Translations under genes and position numbers: made by a program | Assembly (NCBI GenBank): GCA_947471505.1 | Contig: CANIWM010000001.1 | Span: 124,001-188,000, forward strand | Source: Chthoniobacteraceae bacterium | GTDB lineage: Bacteria > Verrucomicrobiota > Verrucomicrobiia > Chthoniobacterales > Chthoniobacteraceae | DNA length: 64,000 bases | Direction of reading: 5' to 3' | In this document: positions 25,662 through 33,781 of the stretch, one piece after another | Layout of the letters: every line of letters starts with the position of its first letter | Position numbering within the stretch: position 1 is the stretch's first letter | The notes under the pieces: model-generated | Seen by the model: the letters and a program-made list of their open reading frames with translations, nothing else | Database searches by the model: none | Told to the model about the DNA's origin: nothing

Positions 25662-27521
25662 TCAAGCGGCGGCCAAAATTCGAGGGCTGCCCTCTATCTC
25701 CACGGCGGGGCGTTTGGGCTTTGCCCAGAGCAGCAGCATCGAACTCAGCACTACGCTGATGCATCCGGCTTCCTGGAAGATGATGGCCACGATTGGGGTC
25801 AGCATTCCGAATGCACCGAGCGCGAGGCCGATCACGTTGTAGATGATGGACAGGAAGATGTTCAGCTTGATGCGCCGGAGCACGGCCCGCGACATGAGGA
25901 TGAAATCAACGATGCGCGACAGGTTGTCGTTCATGAGGGTGACATCGGCGGTCTCGATGGCGACATCCGTCCCCGTCGCGCCCATCGCAATGCCCACGTC
26001 GGCCAGGGCGAGCGCCGGGGCGTCGTTGATTCCGTCGCCGATCATTCCGACGGTGTGTCCGGCGGCCTGCAGCTTTCTCACGAATTCCTGCTTCTGCTCT
26101 GGAAGCAGGCCTGCCTGGAAATGCTCCACGCCGATCGCCTTTGCCACCGCAGCGGCCACGAGTGGATTGTCGCCCGTGAGCATGGTGATGTTCGTATTGC
26201 CCATGACCTGATGCAGCGCGGCGATGGCGGCCTTTGTCTCCGGGCGAATCTCATCGGCGATCGCGATAACCCCCACCGCTTGCGAACCCCGCGCGACGAG
26301 CACTGCCGTGCGCCCTTGCTGGGTCTGGCTGAGGATTACGGCCTCCATTTCAGCGGAAAACGGGATGCCTTTGTCTTTCAGGAAATCCACCTGCCCGACC
26401 GCGATCTGCTGGCCTTTCCATTGTGCGACCACGCCTTTGCCAATCTCGACTTTGAACTCATCGGGTTCCGGAGTTTTCACTCCTGCGTCGCGCGCGCAGC
26501 TCATCACCGCCTTGGCCAGTGGATGCTCGGAATATTTTTCCGCCACCGCCGCCATTTGTACGATGTCATTCCGGGCCGTCCCGTCGAACGCGACCACATC
26601 GAGCACTTTGGGTCGTCCGAGGGTGAATGTGCCGGTCTTGTCCATCACGAGCGCGTCGAGCTTTCCTGCCAGTTCGAAAAATGCGCCGCCTTTTACCAGC
26701 ACGCCGCGCCGCGCCATGTTTGAGATGCCCGCCGTGACGGCGGTCGGTGTGGCGATTGCGAACGCGCATGGACACGCGACCAGCAGGATCGAAATGGCGG
26801 TCTTGATGTTTCCGCTCGAAGCGTAAACGACAATCGCCAGCAGCAACACCACGGGCAGAAACCACACGGTGAAACGGTCCGCGAGATTCTGAATGGGTGC
26901 CTTGGTCTCTTGCGCCTCCTCCACGAGATGCACAATGCGCGAGAGCATCGTGTCCTTGCCCACCTTGGTCGCCCGAGCTTCCACACGGCCGGTCAAATTC
27001 AGCGTGCCGCCAAACAGTTCGCCGCCTTTGCATTTCTCCACCGGCATGGATTCGCCGGTGATCGCCGCCTGATCCACGCTTGTGGCACCTTCCAGAATCA
27101 CGGCATCCACCGGCACGCGTTCGCCGGGTTTCACAATCACCACCGTCCCCACCGCGATCTCCTCCAGCGGAACGACGGCTTCCTCGTCATCGCGCAGCAC
27201 TGTGGCGGTCCGGGGCGTCAGGTCCAGCAGGTTGCGGATGCTCTGCCGGTTCTTGTCCATCGTGTAGGACTCCAGCGCTCCCACCACGACCATGATGAAG
27301 ATGATCACGGCCGCAGGACGGAACTCCCCGACGGCAAGCGTCGCGGTCAGTGCCACCACGACGAAGACGTTCACCGTGATCTTCCTCCGGAACAGATCCT
27401 GGAACCCGCCAAGGAATCGCTGCCACCCGCCGAAAAATGTGGCCGCCAGTGCGAGTCCGCCATTTAGCCACGCGGGACCGATGTGCCAAAGGGACCGATG
27501 TGCCAAAGGGACAGCCCCCAA
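25662..27521 (-). CDS. Heavy-metal P1B-type ATPase, 5' end disrupted
   Basis: This inner-membrane pump expels or takes up transition metal ions using ATP. Motifs in order: TGES (155-158), the metal-site CPC (250-252), the phosphorylation site DKTGT (294-298), the SEHPLAKA HP motif, MLTGDNP and GDGINDAPALALADVGIAMG. The TM7 YN (IIYNVIGLALGAFG) is present, while TM8 reads IFQEAGCISVVLSSML, so the ion cannot be assigned. No N-terminal CxxC metal-binding domain exists. An in-frame start at GTG 27601 once encoded a further N-terminal helix (MNHQSKLREFVVLALVPVVV, then GLSLWHIGP), but a 17-bp duplication at 27478-27511 breaks that frame. Expression may now begin inside it, without the first helix. 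Confidence 0.85.
   Translation of the reverse strand: MGAVPLAHRSLWHIGPAWLNGGLALAATFFGGWQRFLGGFQDLFRRKITVNVFVVVALTATLAVGEFRPAAVIIFIMVVVGALESYTMDKNRQSIRNLLDLTPRTATVLRDDEEAVVPLEEIAVGTVVIVKPGERVPVDAVILEGATSVDQAAITGESMPVEKCKGGELFGGTLNLTGRVEARATKVGKDTMLSRIVHLVEEAQETKAPIQNLADRFTVWFLPVVLLLAIVVYASSGNIKTAISILLVACPCAFAIATPTAVTAGISNMARRGVLVKGGAFFELAGKLDALVMDKTGTFTLGRPKVLDVVAFDGTARNDIVQMAAVAEKYSEHPLAKAVMSCARDAGVKTPEPDEFKVEIGKGVVAQWKGQQIAVGQVDFLKDKGIPFSAEMEAVILSQTQQGRTAVLVARGSQAVGVIAIADEIRPETKAAIAALHQVMGNTNITMLTGDNPLVAAAVAKAIGVEHFQAGLLPEQKQEFVRKLQAAGHTVGMIGDGINDAPALALADVGIAMGATGTDVAIETADVTLMNDNLSRIVDFILMSRAVLRRIKLNIFLSIIYNVIGLALGAFGMLTPIVAIIFQEAGCISVVLSSMLLLWAKPKRPAVEIEGSPRILAAA
27478..27511. repeat. 17-bp tandem duplication breaking the ATPase frame
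   Basis: CCGATGTGCCAAAGGGA occurs twice, back to back, at 27478-27494 and 27495-27511. Deleting one copy on paper joins an open frame beginning at GTG 27601 to the ATPase frame and gives a continuous N-terminal hydrophobic helix (VVLALVPVVVGVLILASWGL, then SLWHIGPAWLNG). With both copies the upstream frame stops soon after and the downstream frame starts with an unlikely MGAVPLAHRS leader. Since 17 is not a multiple of three, this is a loss-of-frame mutation or a slippage site. Confidence 0.9.
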
Positions 27522-27645
27522 CTGGCAAGAATCAGCACACCGACGACGACCGGGACCAGCGCCAATACGACGAATTCGCGGAGTTTGGATTGATGGTTCA
27601 CAATGGAATCGTTGGATTATGCGAGGCGACTCGGGGTCGCTCGCA

Positions 27646-27825
27646 TCATTGCCCGGCGGGCTTGTCGGCTTCTTTCGCCTTTGGGATTTCCTTGGGCTGC
27701 TCTTTGGCCGTCTCTTTCGACGGGGTGCCGCATGTCTGGCCTGCGCCGCAGCAGCCGCCCGATTTTGTGAACGCTTCCTTGAGGATTGCGATGAACCCCT
27801 TTTTGTCTGGTTTCTCGGTTTTCAT
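27646..27825 (-). CDS. Small Cys-rich protein, possible metal-binding partner of the ATPase
   Basis: A 59-aa frame from ATG 27823-27825 to TGA at 27646 encodes a charged peptide with a central cysteine cluster: FIAILKEAFTKSGGCCGAGQ then TCGTPSKE. The rest is Lys/Glu/Pro-rich and probably disordered. A CC-x5-C spacing suits soft-metal binding. It lies 45 bp upstream of the original ATPase start (27601) on the same strand, so the pair is probably one operon, with the peptide perhaps delivering or buffering the metal for a pump that lacks its own CxxC domain. That role is inferred. The 160 bp upstream would hold the promoter; an AT-rich stretch with TACTTTATTAA occurs there on the minus strand. 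Confidence 0.68.
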   Translation of the reverse strand: MKTEKPDKKGFIAILKEAFTKSGGCCGAGQTCGTPSKETAKEQPKEIPKAKEADKPAGQ

Positions 27826-27984
27826 TTTCAGTTTCGTTTGTTGGTTCTTGGTGATCGGTTAATAAAGTATCGTATCTGCACCCACGTGAGGCCGTAAGCG
27901 ATCTTGGCGGGACAAAAATGGGCGCGGTGGGTTTCAGTTTCCTGTGGGAGGAGGCGCAGCTACCTCGGGCGTGTCAAATTCTCC

Positions 27985-28836
27985 CTACACCCCGAGTCGT
28001 GCGCGGGCTTCGGCGAGGTAGGTTTCGTCGATGTCGAAGCCGATGACTTTTCCAACGCCGCAATTGCGCGCGCCCTCCGCGGCGTGGGCGAGGCCGAGGA
28101 ATGGGTCGAGCACTACCAGGTCGTCGCGGACTCCGTGGAGGCGCACGCACCATTCGGCGAGTTGCGCGGGGAATGTGGCGGGGTGCGGGCGGTCGTTGTT
28201 GCGGCTCGTGATGGTCTTGTAGGGGATGAACCAGTTGTTGCCGCGGCAGCGTTTGTCGTCGCCGCCGGTGTGGCCCCAGCGGGCGATGTTGCTTTTGTCC
28301 ATGTAGGCGACGCCTACGGCTTTGCGGTCGAGCTTGGTGGTCCCAGCTTTGGTGAGGTGGAAGATGTATTCGTGGCAGTCGTTGATGTAGCGCTCGCTGT
28401 TGAGGGGCTTGAAGTGGCCGGCGGAAATCTCGGGTTCGCCCTTTGGCTGGATGGTAATGCTTTTCACCCAATGGAGCGTGTTTTGCAGCGTGAAGAGCGG
28501 GCGCAGTCGCAGGACGAGTTCGTGGGGGAGATACGGGTTTTTTGACGACGCGCCGACGTTGAGGAAAAAGGAGCCGTCGTCGCGCAGGACGCGTTTCAGC
28601 TCGGTGGCCCATTTGACGCACCAGTTGAGGAACTCCTCGCGCTCAAGGTCGTCGCGGTATTTGCCGTAGGCGATGTCGAGGTTGTAGGGCGGGGACGTGA
28701 CGACGACATCGACACTTCCGGCGTCCATCGCGGCCATTCCCGCGACGCAATCGCCGTGGCGGAAGTCGAGGATGGTGCGGTTGGGTAAAAATAGATCGGG
28801 CATGTGCTGCGAACACTCTTCACTCACGTGGAGCAC
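27985..28836 (-). CDS. Site-specific DNA methyltransferase (N4-C/N6-A, beta-like)
   Basis: This 283-aa DNA amino-methyltransferase has catalytic motif IV near the N-terminus, TSPPYNLDIAYGKYRDD, and SAM motif I near the C-terminus, VVLDPFLGLAHAAEGA followed by VIGFDID, an order characteristic of the beta/N4-cytosine class. SPPY favours N4-cytosine, though adenine methylation cannot be excluded. An internal ATG at 28803 (MPDLFLPNRTILDF) would give a shorter and more typical start; both are possible. No cognate restriction enzyme is recognisable beside it, so it may be an orphan or the surviving half of a type II system. It lies 5 kb from the McrBC island, which would target modified DNA. Confidence 0.87.
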   Translation of the reverse strand: MLHVSEECSQHMPDLFLPNRTILDFRHGDCVAGMAAMDAGSVDVVVTSPPYNLDIAYGKYRDDLEREEFLNWCVKWATELKRVLRDDGSFFLNVGASSKNPYLPHELVLRLRPLFTLQNTLHWVKSITIQPKGEPEISAGHFKPLNSERYINDCHEYIFHLTKAGTTKLDRKAVGVAYMDKSNIARWGHTGGDDKRCRGNNWFIPYKTITSRNNDRPHPATFPAQLAEWCVRLHGVRDDLVVLDPFLGLAHAAEGARNCGVGKVIGFDIDETYLAEARARLGV

Positions 28837-29248
28837 GTCAATCGGAACGCTCCCGGGCGCTGTCGGTCATGCAGCTTGTGGAATCTCGGAAGCTCAAGGT
28901 TTGAGCCCAGTGGTGGGAGAAAAGGGCTCGTGACGTTTCAGATACTTTTGGGTGAACGGAAAAAAACCCGTTGACGGATCGAGGAGCGTCCGGCACAGAG
29001 GGGATGTTCGGTCGCGTCATCGACGCAGGCTTCTAAGTCTCGGTAGGCTCATTCTCCACCCGCAAAGACCTCACGTTTCAAAGGCACGACCATCATTCAT
29101 CAACGAAATCATTATTTTCTGGTCCGAAGGCCCGTAATCAAATCGGGAACCGGCTCGCGCTTAGCGAGTGGACCTTAATCCTCATCAACAGACAGATCGG
29201 CAAGAAAGCCGGATCTCCCGCGACTCACAAGCCGCACACAAAATCATT
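28837..29248. other. Intergenic region before rho
   Basis: This 412-bp gap between the divergent methyltransferase and rho holds no gene I can support. An imperfect inverted pair, GTGAACGG and CCGTTGAC, flanks an A-run at about 28952-28975. TTGACG at 28971-28976 could be a -35 element, but the hexamer 17 bp downstream (CACAGA) is poor. No SRP RNA, tRNA or riboswitch pattern was recognised. The leader of rho is often regulated by attenuation, so a long untranslated region would not be surprising. Confidence 0.35.
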
Positions 29249-31330
29249 ATGGCAAAGAAAGCAGTAAAGGTCTCCGAAGAAGCGGAGGCTCCAAAACCAA
29301 CCAAGAAGGCACCCGCCGCGGCGAAGAAGAAACCCGCCGCGCCCAAGGCCGCGCCTATCGAGACACCAGCGAAACCCGCAACGGTCGCTAAAGTCGTGAA
29401 AGTGACAAAAGCCAAAAAGGCGGCCCCCGTTAAGGCTCCTGCGCCGGAACCTAAGCCCGTGCCCGCAAAGCCCGCAGCGAAGAAAAAGCCCGCCGCCAAG
29501 AAAGCTGCGGCAGCGCCGGAAACACCGGAGCTTTTCGAGACACCACCCGCCGAGTCGCCCAAGGAGCCCGAAAAGCCCAAGCGCGCTCCTGTAAAAAAGA
29601 AGCCAGCAAAAGCCGCCGAGCCTGCTCCTGCGCCCGCGCCGTCGCCAGTCGCCGAAGCACCAGCGCCCCCACCAGAACCGCCTCCCGCGCCAGTCGCTCC
29701 CGCGCCAGTCGCTCCCGCACCCGTGCTGCCTCCTCCGTCGGTTCTTCCGCCAGCATCCGTCGCCGCGCAAGGTGGCGAACAGAAGCCGCGTCCACTTTAC
29801 ATCCCACGCGACGTTGAGGCATTCCTCCGCGCTGCGGGCTTGCCCGTCCCGACGGAGAAACCGCAACTCGACGCCATCATGGCTGCGATGCAGGGAGCGA
29901 AAATCGCCGCGCAGCAAGCGACAGCAGCCATCGCCCGGCAGCAAGGCCCACAGCAAAACCAGCAGCCACGGCAGAATCCTCAGCCTCAGCAGCAAGGCGG
30001 GCAACAGCCTCAGCAGCAGCAAGGGAATCAACAGCCGCGCCCATCCCGCGAAGAGCGTCGCCAAGCACACATGCAACTGCGCCAGCAGCAGCGCGACCAG
30101 CGCCGCCAGCAAAACCAAGGCAACCAGCAGCCCCAACAGCAAAGCAGACCGGACGAAGGCCAACAACAGCCGCAGCAGCCGCAGCAGCAGCAAGAGCCTA
30201 GGGCGCCCAAAGTCGAGGAACCCACGGAGCTCGTCGAGACTGAGGGATACTGCGAGATTTCTGGCAAAGGCTTCGGCTTTCTTCGCGATGCGAAGCGGCT
30301 CTTTCAGGTGAATCCGATGGACGTTTTCATCACGCCCGAGATCGTCAAACGCTACGGGGTGAAAGACGGGCATTGGCTCAAAGTGGAGGCCAAAAAGAAC
30401 AGTCGCGGGATGCAGATCAACAGGCTCCTCGCCGTCAACGGCCAGCCGCCGGAGAACGTGAAAATGTGGCCTTCGTTTGAAGACCTCACGACCATCAGCC
30501 CCATCGAGCACATCAAGCTGGAGACCGTGCCGGACCGCACCACCACGCGCATCATGGACTTGCTGACGCCCATCGGCAAAGGCCAGCGCGGCCTCATCGT
30601 CGCGCCACCGCGCACGGGGAAGACGACCCTCCTTCATCATATCGCCGACGCCGTGGTGAAGAACCACCCCGAGATGCACCTCATGATTTTGCTCGTGGAT
30701 GAGCGCCCGGAGGAAGTCACCGACTTCAAGTGCAGCATCCCGCAGGCAGAACTCTGGGCCAGCTCGAACGACATGGACATCAAGTCCCACACGCGCATCG
30801 CCACCCTCGCCATCGAGCGCGCACGGCGACTCGTCGAGAGCGGGAACGATGTGTTCCTTCTGCTCGACTCCATCACGCGATTGGGCCGCGCATTTAATAA
30901 CTCCATCGCCGGCGGAGGCCGCACGATGTCCGGCGGCGTGGACAGCCGCGCACTGGAAGCACCGCGTAAGTTTTTCGCAGCCGCGCGCAACACCGAGGAA
31001 GCAGGCTCGCTCACCATCGTCGCCACCGCGCTCATTGATACGGGGAGCCGGATGGACGAGCTGATCTTCCAGGAGTTCAAAGGCACCGGGAACAGCGAAA
31101 TCGTGCTCGACCGCAAAATCAGCGACCAGCGCATCTATCCAGCCATAGATATTTTCCAAAGCGGAACGCGGCGCGAGGAACTCATCCTCCCCGCCGACCA
31201 GCTCTCGAAAATCAACGTCATCCGCCGTGGCCTCGCCGGGCACAAGCCGACGGAAGCCATTGAGCGGATGCTCAGCTTCGTGAAGCGCTTCCCGACCAAC
31301 GGGCAGCTCCTGCGCGAAATCCCGGGGTAG
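29249..31330 (+). CDS. rho: Transcription termination factor Rho with long disordered N-terminal extension
   Basis: Rho is the hexameric RNA helicase that ends transcription. The C-terminal ~370 residues are canonical: an RNA-binding cold-shock-like domain beginning EGYCEISGKGFGFLRD (about 332), the P-loop VAPPRTGKTTLL (Lys458), DERPEEVTDF, and the Q/R loops GGVDSRALEAPRKFF and TGSSRMDELIF-type region. The first ~330 residues are not: a Lys/Ala/Pro-rich histone-H1-like stretch (1-190), then a Gln/Asn/Pro-rich stretch (about 225-325, many QQ runs). The ATG 29249 (MAKKAVKVSEEAEAPKPTKK) is preferred to the upstream in-frame GTG at 29168. The extension is likely an intrinsically disordered, RNA- or condensate-forming domain. 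A YjbQ-family gene follows at 18 bp. Confidence 0.94.
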   Translation: MAKKAVKVSEEAEAPKPTKKAPAAAKKKPAAPKAAPIETPAKPATVAKVVKVTKAKKAAPVKAPAPEPKPVPAKPAAKKKPAAKKAAAAPETPELFETPPAESPKEPEKPKRAPVKKKPAKAAEPAPAPAPSPVAEAPAPPPEPPPAPVAPAPVAPAPVLPPPSVLPPASVAAQGGEQKPRPLYIPRDVEAFLRAAGLPVPTEKPQLDAIMAAMQGAKIAAQQATAAIARQQGPQQNQQPRQNPQPQQQGGQQPQQQQGNQQPRPSREERRQAHMQLRQQQRDQRRQQNQGNQQPQQQSRPDEGQQQPQQPQQQQEPRAPKVEEPTELVETEGYCEISGKGFGFLRDAKRLFQVNPMDVFITPEIVKRYGVKDGHWLKVEAKKNSRGMQINRLLAVNGQPPENVKMWPSFEDLTTISPIEHIKLETVPDRTTTRIMDLLTPIGKGQRGLIVAPPRTGKTTLLHHIADAVVKNHPEMHLMILLVDERPEEVTDFKCSIPQAELWASSNDMDIKSHTRIATLAIERARRLVESGNDVFLLLDSITRLGRAFNNSIAGGGRTMSGGVDSRALEAPRKFFAAARNTEEAGSLTIVATALIDTGSRMDELIFQEFKGTGNSEIVLDRKISDQRIYPAIDIFQSGTRREELILPADQLSKINVIRRGLAGHKPTEAIERMLSFVKRFPTNGQLLREIPG

Positions 31331-31348
31331 TTGTCGGGAGGTGGAAAG

Positions 31349-31768
31349 ATGCACGCACACACCGCTACTTTTTCCATCCCGACGCGAGGCAAAGGCACCT
31401 ACGAAATCACCGCAGCCGTCGAGCGCATCGTCCGTGAAAGCGGCATCCGCACGGGCACGGCGACGGTCTTCATTCAGCACACCAGCGCGTCGCTCATCAT
31501 CTACGAAAACGCCGACCGCTCCGCGCGGACGGACCTGCATGAGTTCTTCGAGCGACTCGTGCCGGAAGACAGCGATTACTTTATCCACACGGCGGAAGGC
31601 CCCGACGACATGCCCTCGCATATCCGTATGGTCCTCACGCGTACGTCCGAGACGATCCCCATCGCCAGCGGCCAGCTCGCGCTGGGAACTTGGCAGGGCA
31701 TCTTCGTTTTCGAGCACCGCACCGCGCCGCACACCCGGAGTATCGTTGTCGCGGTAACGGGCGTCTAA
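31349..31768 (+). CDS. YjbQ family protein (UPF0047)
   Basis: This 139-aa protein matches the YjbQ/UPF0047 family, cupin-like trimers to which thiamine-phosphate synthase activity has been ascribed in a secondary, low-activity sense. Typical motifs are present: GTATVFIQHTSASLIIYEN, DYFIHTAEGPDDMPSHIRM and GQLALGTWQGIFVFEHR, including the conserved histidines and the Glu/Asp that would bind a metal or phosphate. The start at ATG 31349 is clear: GGGAGGTGGAAAG lies immediately upstream and family homology begins at the first residues; the in-frame TTG 31331 is rejected. It follows rho by 18 bp, so it is probably read from rho's promoter. The physiological role is unsettled. Confidence 0.9.
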   Translation: MHAHTATFSIPTRGKGTYEITAAVERIVRESGIRTGTATVFIQHTSASLIIYENADRSARTDLHEFFERLVPEDSDYFIHTAEGPDDMPSHIRMVLTRTSETIPIASGQLALGTWQGIFVFEHRTAPHTRSIVVAVTGV

Positions 31769-31808
31769 GGTGGACACGCCCGCCGCTTTTCTCGACAACT
31801 CGCGCCGC

Positions 31809-32882
31809 ATGTCCGAACCGTCGCCGACTACTGTGAAACGCCCGAAGCTCCTCGTGCTGGAGCTTTGGGGGCTGGGCGACTTGACGTTTTCCACTCCGCT
31901 CCTGCGGGCGGCGGTGGAGCGGTATGATGTGACGCTCGTGGGCAAGCCTCACGCGCGGCCTTTGTTGGAGGCTTCGTTCCCGCAGATTCGGTTCATTTCT
32001 TACGATGCGCCGTGGAGTGCGTACCGTGGCAAGTATCGGCTCTGGGCTTGGCGCTGGCCGATGCTCGTGGGGCTCATTAGTCGGCTGCGCAGCGAGCGGT
32101 TCGATGCGGCGGTCTCCGTGCGCAATGACCCGCGCGATCACTTGCTCATGTGGCTGGTGAACGCGCAGCGGCGTTATGGCTTTCCGCTGAAAGGGAGTCA
32201 GCGGTTTTTGTCGCATCCGGTGAGCCGCTCGCAGGCAAAGCAGCATCGTGTAGAAGATTGGCGCGACCTCGGAGCGGCGCTCGATTTCCCCGATATGGCA
32301 AACGCCGGGCCGCTGCTGAAGCACGCGGCGTATCGCTCGGCGCGGGTGGATGCGCTGTTCGCGGGCATCGCGAAGCCTGTCGTAGTGCTGCATCCCGGCG
32401 CACGCATCGCGGTGCGGCGATGGCCGGAGGCTTACTTCGCGGAGATCGTGCGGCGGTTGCGCGAGACGTTCGATTTTCACCTCGCGCTCATCGCCGACCC
32501 GGACGGCTACGGCATGGGCCTCGCGCCGCTGGCGGATAGTGTGGTGCCCGCGCTGACGGTGAATGAACTCGTGGATGTGCTGGGCCGCGTGGACCTCCTG
32601 CTGTGCAACGACTCCGGCCCCGGCCATCTCGCGGCGAGCTGCGGGCGGCCTGCGATCGTCGTCTTCGGGCCGACGGACCCAGACTGGTTTCGCCCGTGGG
32701 GTGACATGCACCACCTCGTCATCCGCGACATCTGCCCGTGGCGTCCGTGCTTCGACTACTGCAAATTTCGCGAGCCCTACTGCATGACGAAACTCCTGCC
32801 AGAAGCCGCGTGGCCCGAGATCCGCGAGCACATCGATACGCTCGGGCGGCGCGGCGTCTCCAAGCTTTCGCAACTCCCGTGA
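31809..32882 (+). CDS. Glycosyltransferase family 9 (heptosyltransferase-like)
   Basis: This protein of about 357 aa has the GT9 heptosyltransferase layout: KLLVLELWGLGDLTFSTPLL at the N-terminus with the glycine-rich sugar-phosphate loop, VVLHPGARIAVRRWPEAYFA in the middle, and LLCNDSGPGHLAASCGRPAI followed by VFGPTDPDWFRPWG in the nucleotide-sugar domain. ATG 31809 is a plausible start; an in-frame GTG at 31770 adds 13 residues and lies one base after the YjbQ stop. The 3' end overlaps the GT2 gene start by 4 bp (GTGA). Role: probably transfer of a heptose-like sugar in outer-membrane glycolipid or surface-glycan assembly, at the cytoplasmic face of the inner membrane. Confidence 0.86.
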   Translation: MSEPSPTTVKRPKLLVLELWGLGDLTFSTPLLRAAVERYDVTLVGKPHARPLLEASFPQIRFISYDAPWSAYRGKYRLWAWRWPMLVGLISRLRSERFDAAVSVRNDPRDHLLMWLVNAQRRYGFPLKGSQRFLSHPVSRSQAKQHRVEDWRDLGAALDFPDMANAGPLLKHAAYRSARVDALFAGIAKPVVVLHPGARIAVRRWPEAYFAEIVRRLRETFDFHLALIADPDGYGMGLAPLADSVVPALTVNELVDVLGRVDLLLCNDSGPGHLAASCGRPAIVVFGPTDPDWFRPWGDMHHLVIRDICPWRPCFDYCKFREPYCMTKLLPEAAWPEIREHIDTLGRRGVSKLSQLP

Positions 32883-33781
32883 AGGTAGTCACCGTTACCG
32901 CCACGTATCGCCGCCCTGCGGAGTTGCAGCGCCTCCTCGACTCGCTGGGGAAAAGCACCGTCGCTCTGCATGGCATCGTCATCACCGATAATGCGGACGA
33001 CGCACCGACGCGCACATTCGTCGAGAAAGCGGGCGCGCGCTACGTCGCAGCGCCCGGTAATCCCGGCTGCGGCGCAGGGCTGGCGCTGGCAGAAGCAGCC
33101 GCGCTGGCAGCGTTCCCCGAGCTGACGCATGTGTGGGTGCTCGACGACGATGTGGTGGTGGAGCCCGAGACGCTCGGCACGTTGCTGGCAGCGGGCGCAG
33201 GCTCCGCGTGCCCACAAGCGGCGGATGCTCGCGGCGGGCTGAACTGGTTCCCCGGCCTGCTCGACCGCGCGAAGTTCGACATCCTCCGCCGCGCTGCGAC
33301 GCCCGACGATTACTTGCGAATCTGCGGACCATCGCCCGAGCCGTTCTCGTGGGCGACGGGTGTGGCGCTGCTCGTGACGCGTAGCACTTTGGAAAGAGCA
33401 GGGCTGCATCGAGGCGACTTCTGGGTGCGTGGGGAAGACCTCGATTTCTCCCTGCGCTGCACGCAAGCAGCGCCCGGCGTCTATGTGCCCACAGCCCGCG
33501 TCGCGCACCTACCGCCCGGCGGCGGGCTGGTAGTGGATGATTTCCCCGAGCGCATGAAGCACGCCGCCATGCTGCAAAACGCCGCCTTTTTATCCGCCCG
33601 CACCTCGCATGGTCGGCGGCTCATACGCCACGTTCCCGGCAACTCCTTCCGCCACCTCCGTCGCTTCGGGCTCGCGGCCTTCGCCGACGTGGTGCGCGCG
33701 ACTTGGCTCGGTGCCGTGCGTGGCCTCCCAGCAGGAGCGCAGGGCGGGACATACTTCCGCGAGCGGCTGCTCAAGCGATGA
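32879..33781 (+). CDS. Glycosyltransferase family 2
   Basis: This 300-aa GT-A glycosyltransferase starts VKVVTVTATYRRPAELQRLL (GTG start), the canonical nucleotide-sugar binding strand. The DxD-like metal motif is HVWVLDDDVVVEP. Later blocks are ICGPSPEPFSWATGVALLVT and GLHRGDFWVRGEDLDFSLRC, with the GED(L)D motif that resembles the acceptor/catalytic region of GlfT-like (galactofuranosyl) and rhamnosyl GT2 enzymes. The start is set by the 4-bp GTGA overlap with the preceding GT9 gene. Together the pair likely extends one surface glycan. Its 3' end overlaps the convergent DUF1501 stop by 11 bp. Confidence 0.87.
   Translation: MKVVTVTATYRRPAELQRLLDSLGKSTVALHGIVITDNADDAPTRTFVEKAGARYVAAPGNPGCGAGLALAEAAALAAFPELTHVWVLDDDVVVEPETLGTLLAAGAGSACPQAADARGGLNWFPGLLDRAKFDILRRAATPDDYLRICGPSPEPFSWATGVALLVTRSTLERAGLHRGDFWVRGEDLDFSLRCTQAAPGVYVPTARVAHLPPGGGLVVDDFPERMKHAAMLQNAAFLSARTSHGRRLIRHVPGNSFRHLRRFGLAAFADVVRATWLGAVRGLPAGAQGGTYFRERLLKR

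Noticed and set aside
28837-29248. Promoter for rho at TTGACG (28971)
   Set aside because: The spacing-compatible -10 hexamer is poor, so no promoter is called.
29225-31945. 906-codon minus-strand frame opposite rho and yjbQ
   Set aside because: Shadow of Rho; the plus frame has all Rho motifs.
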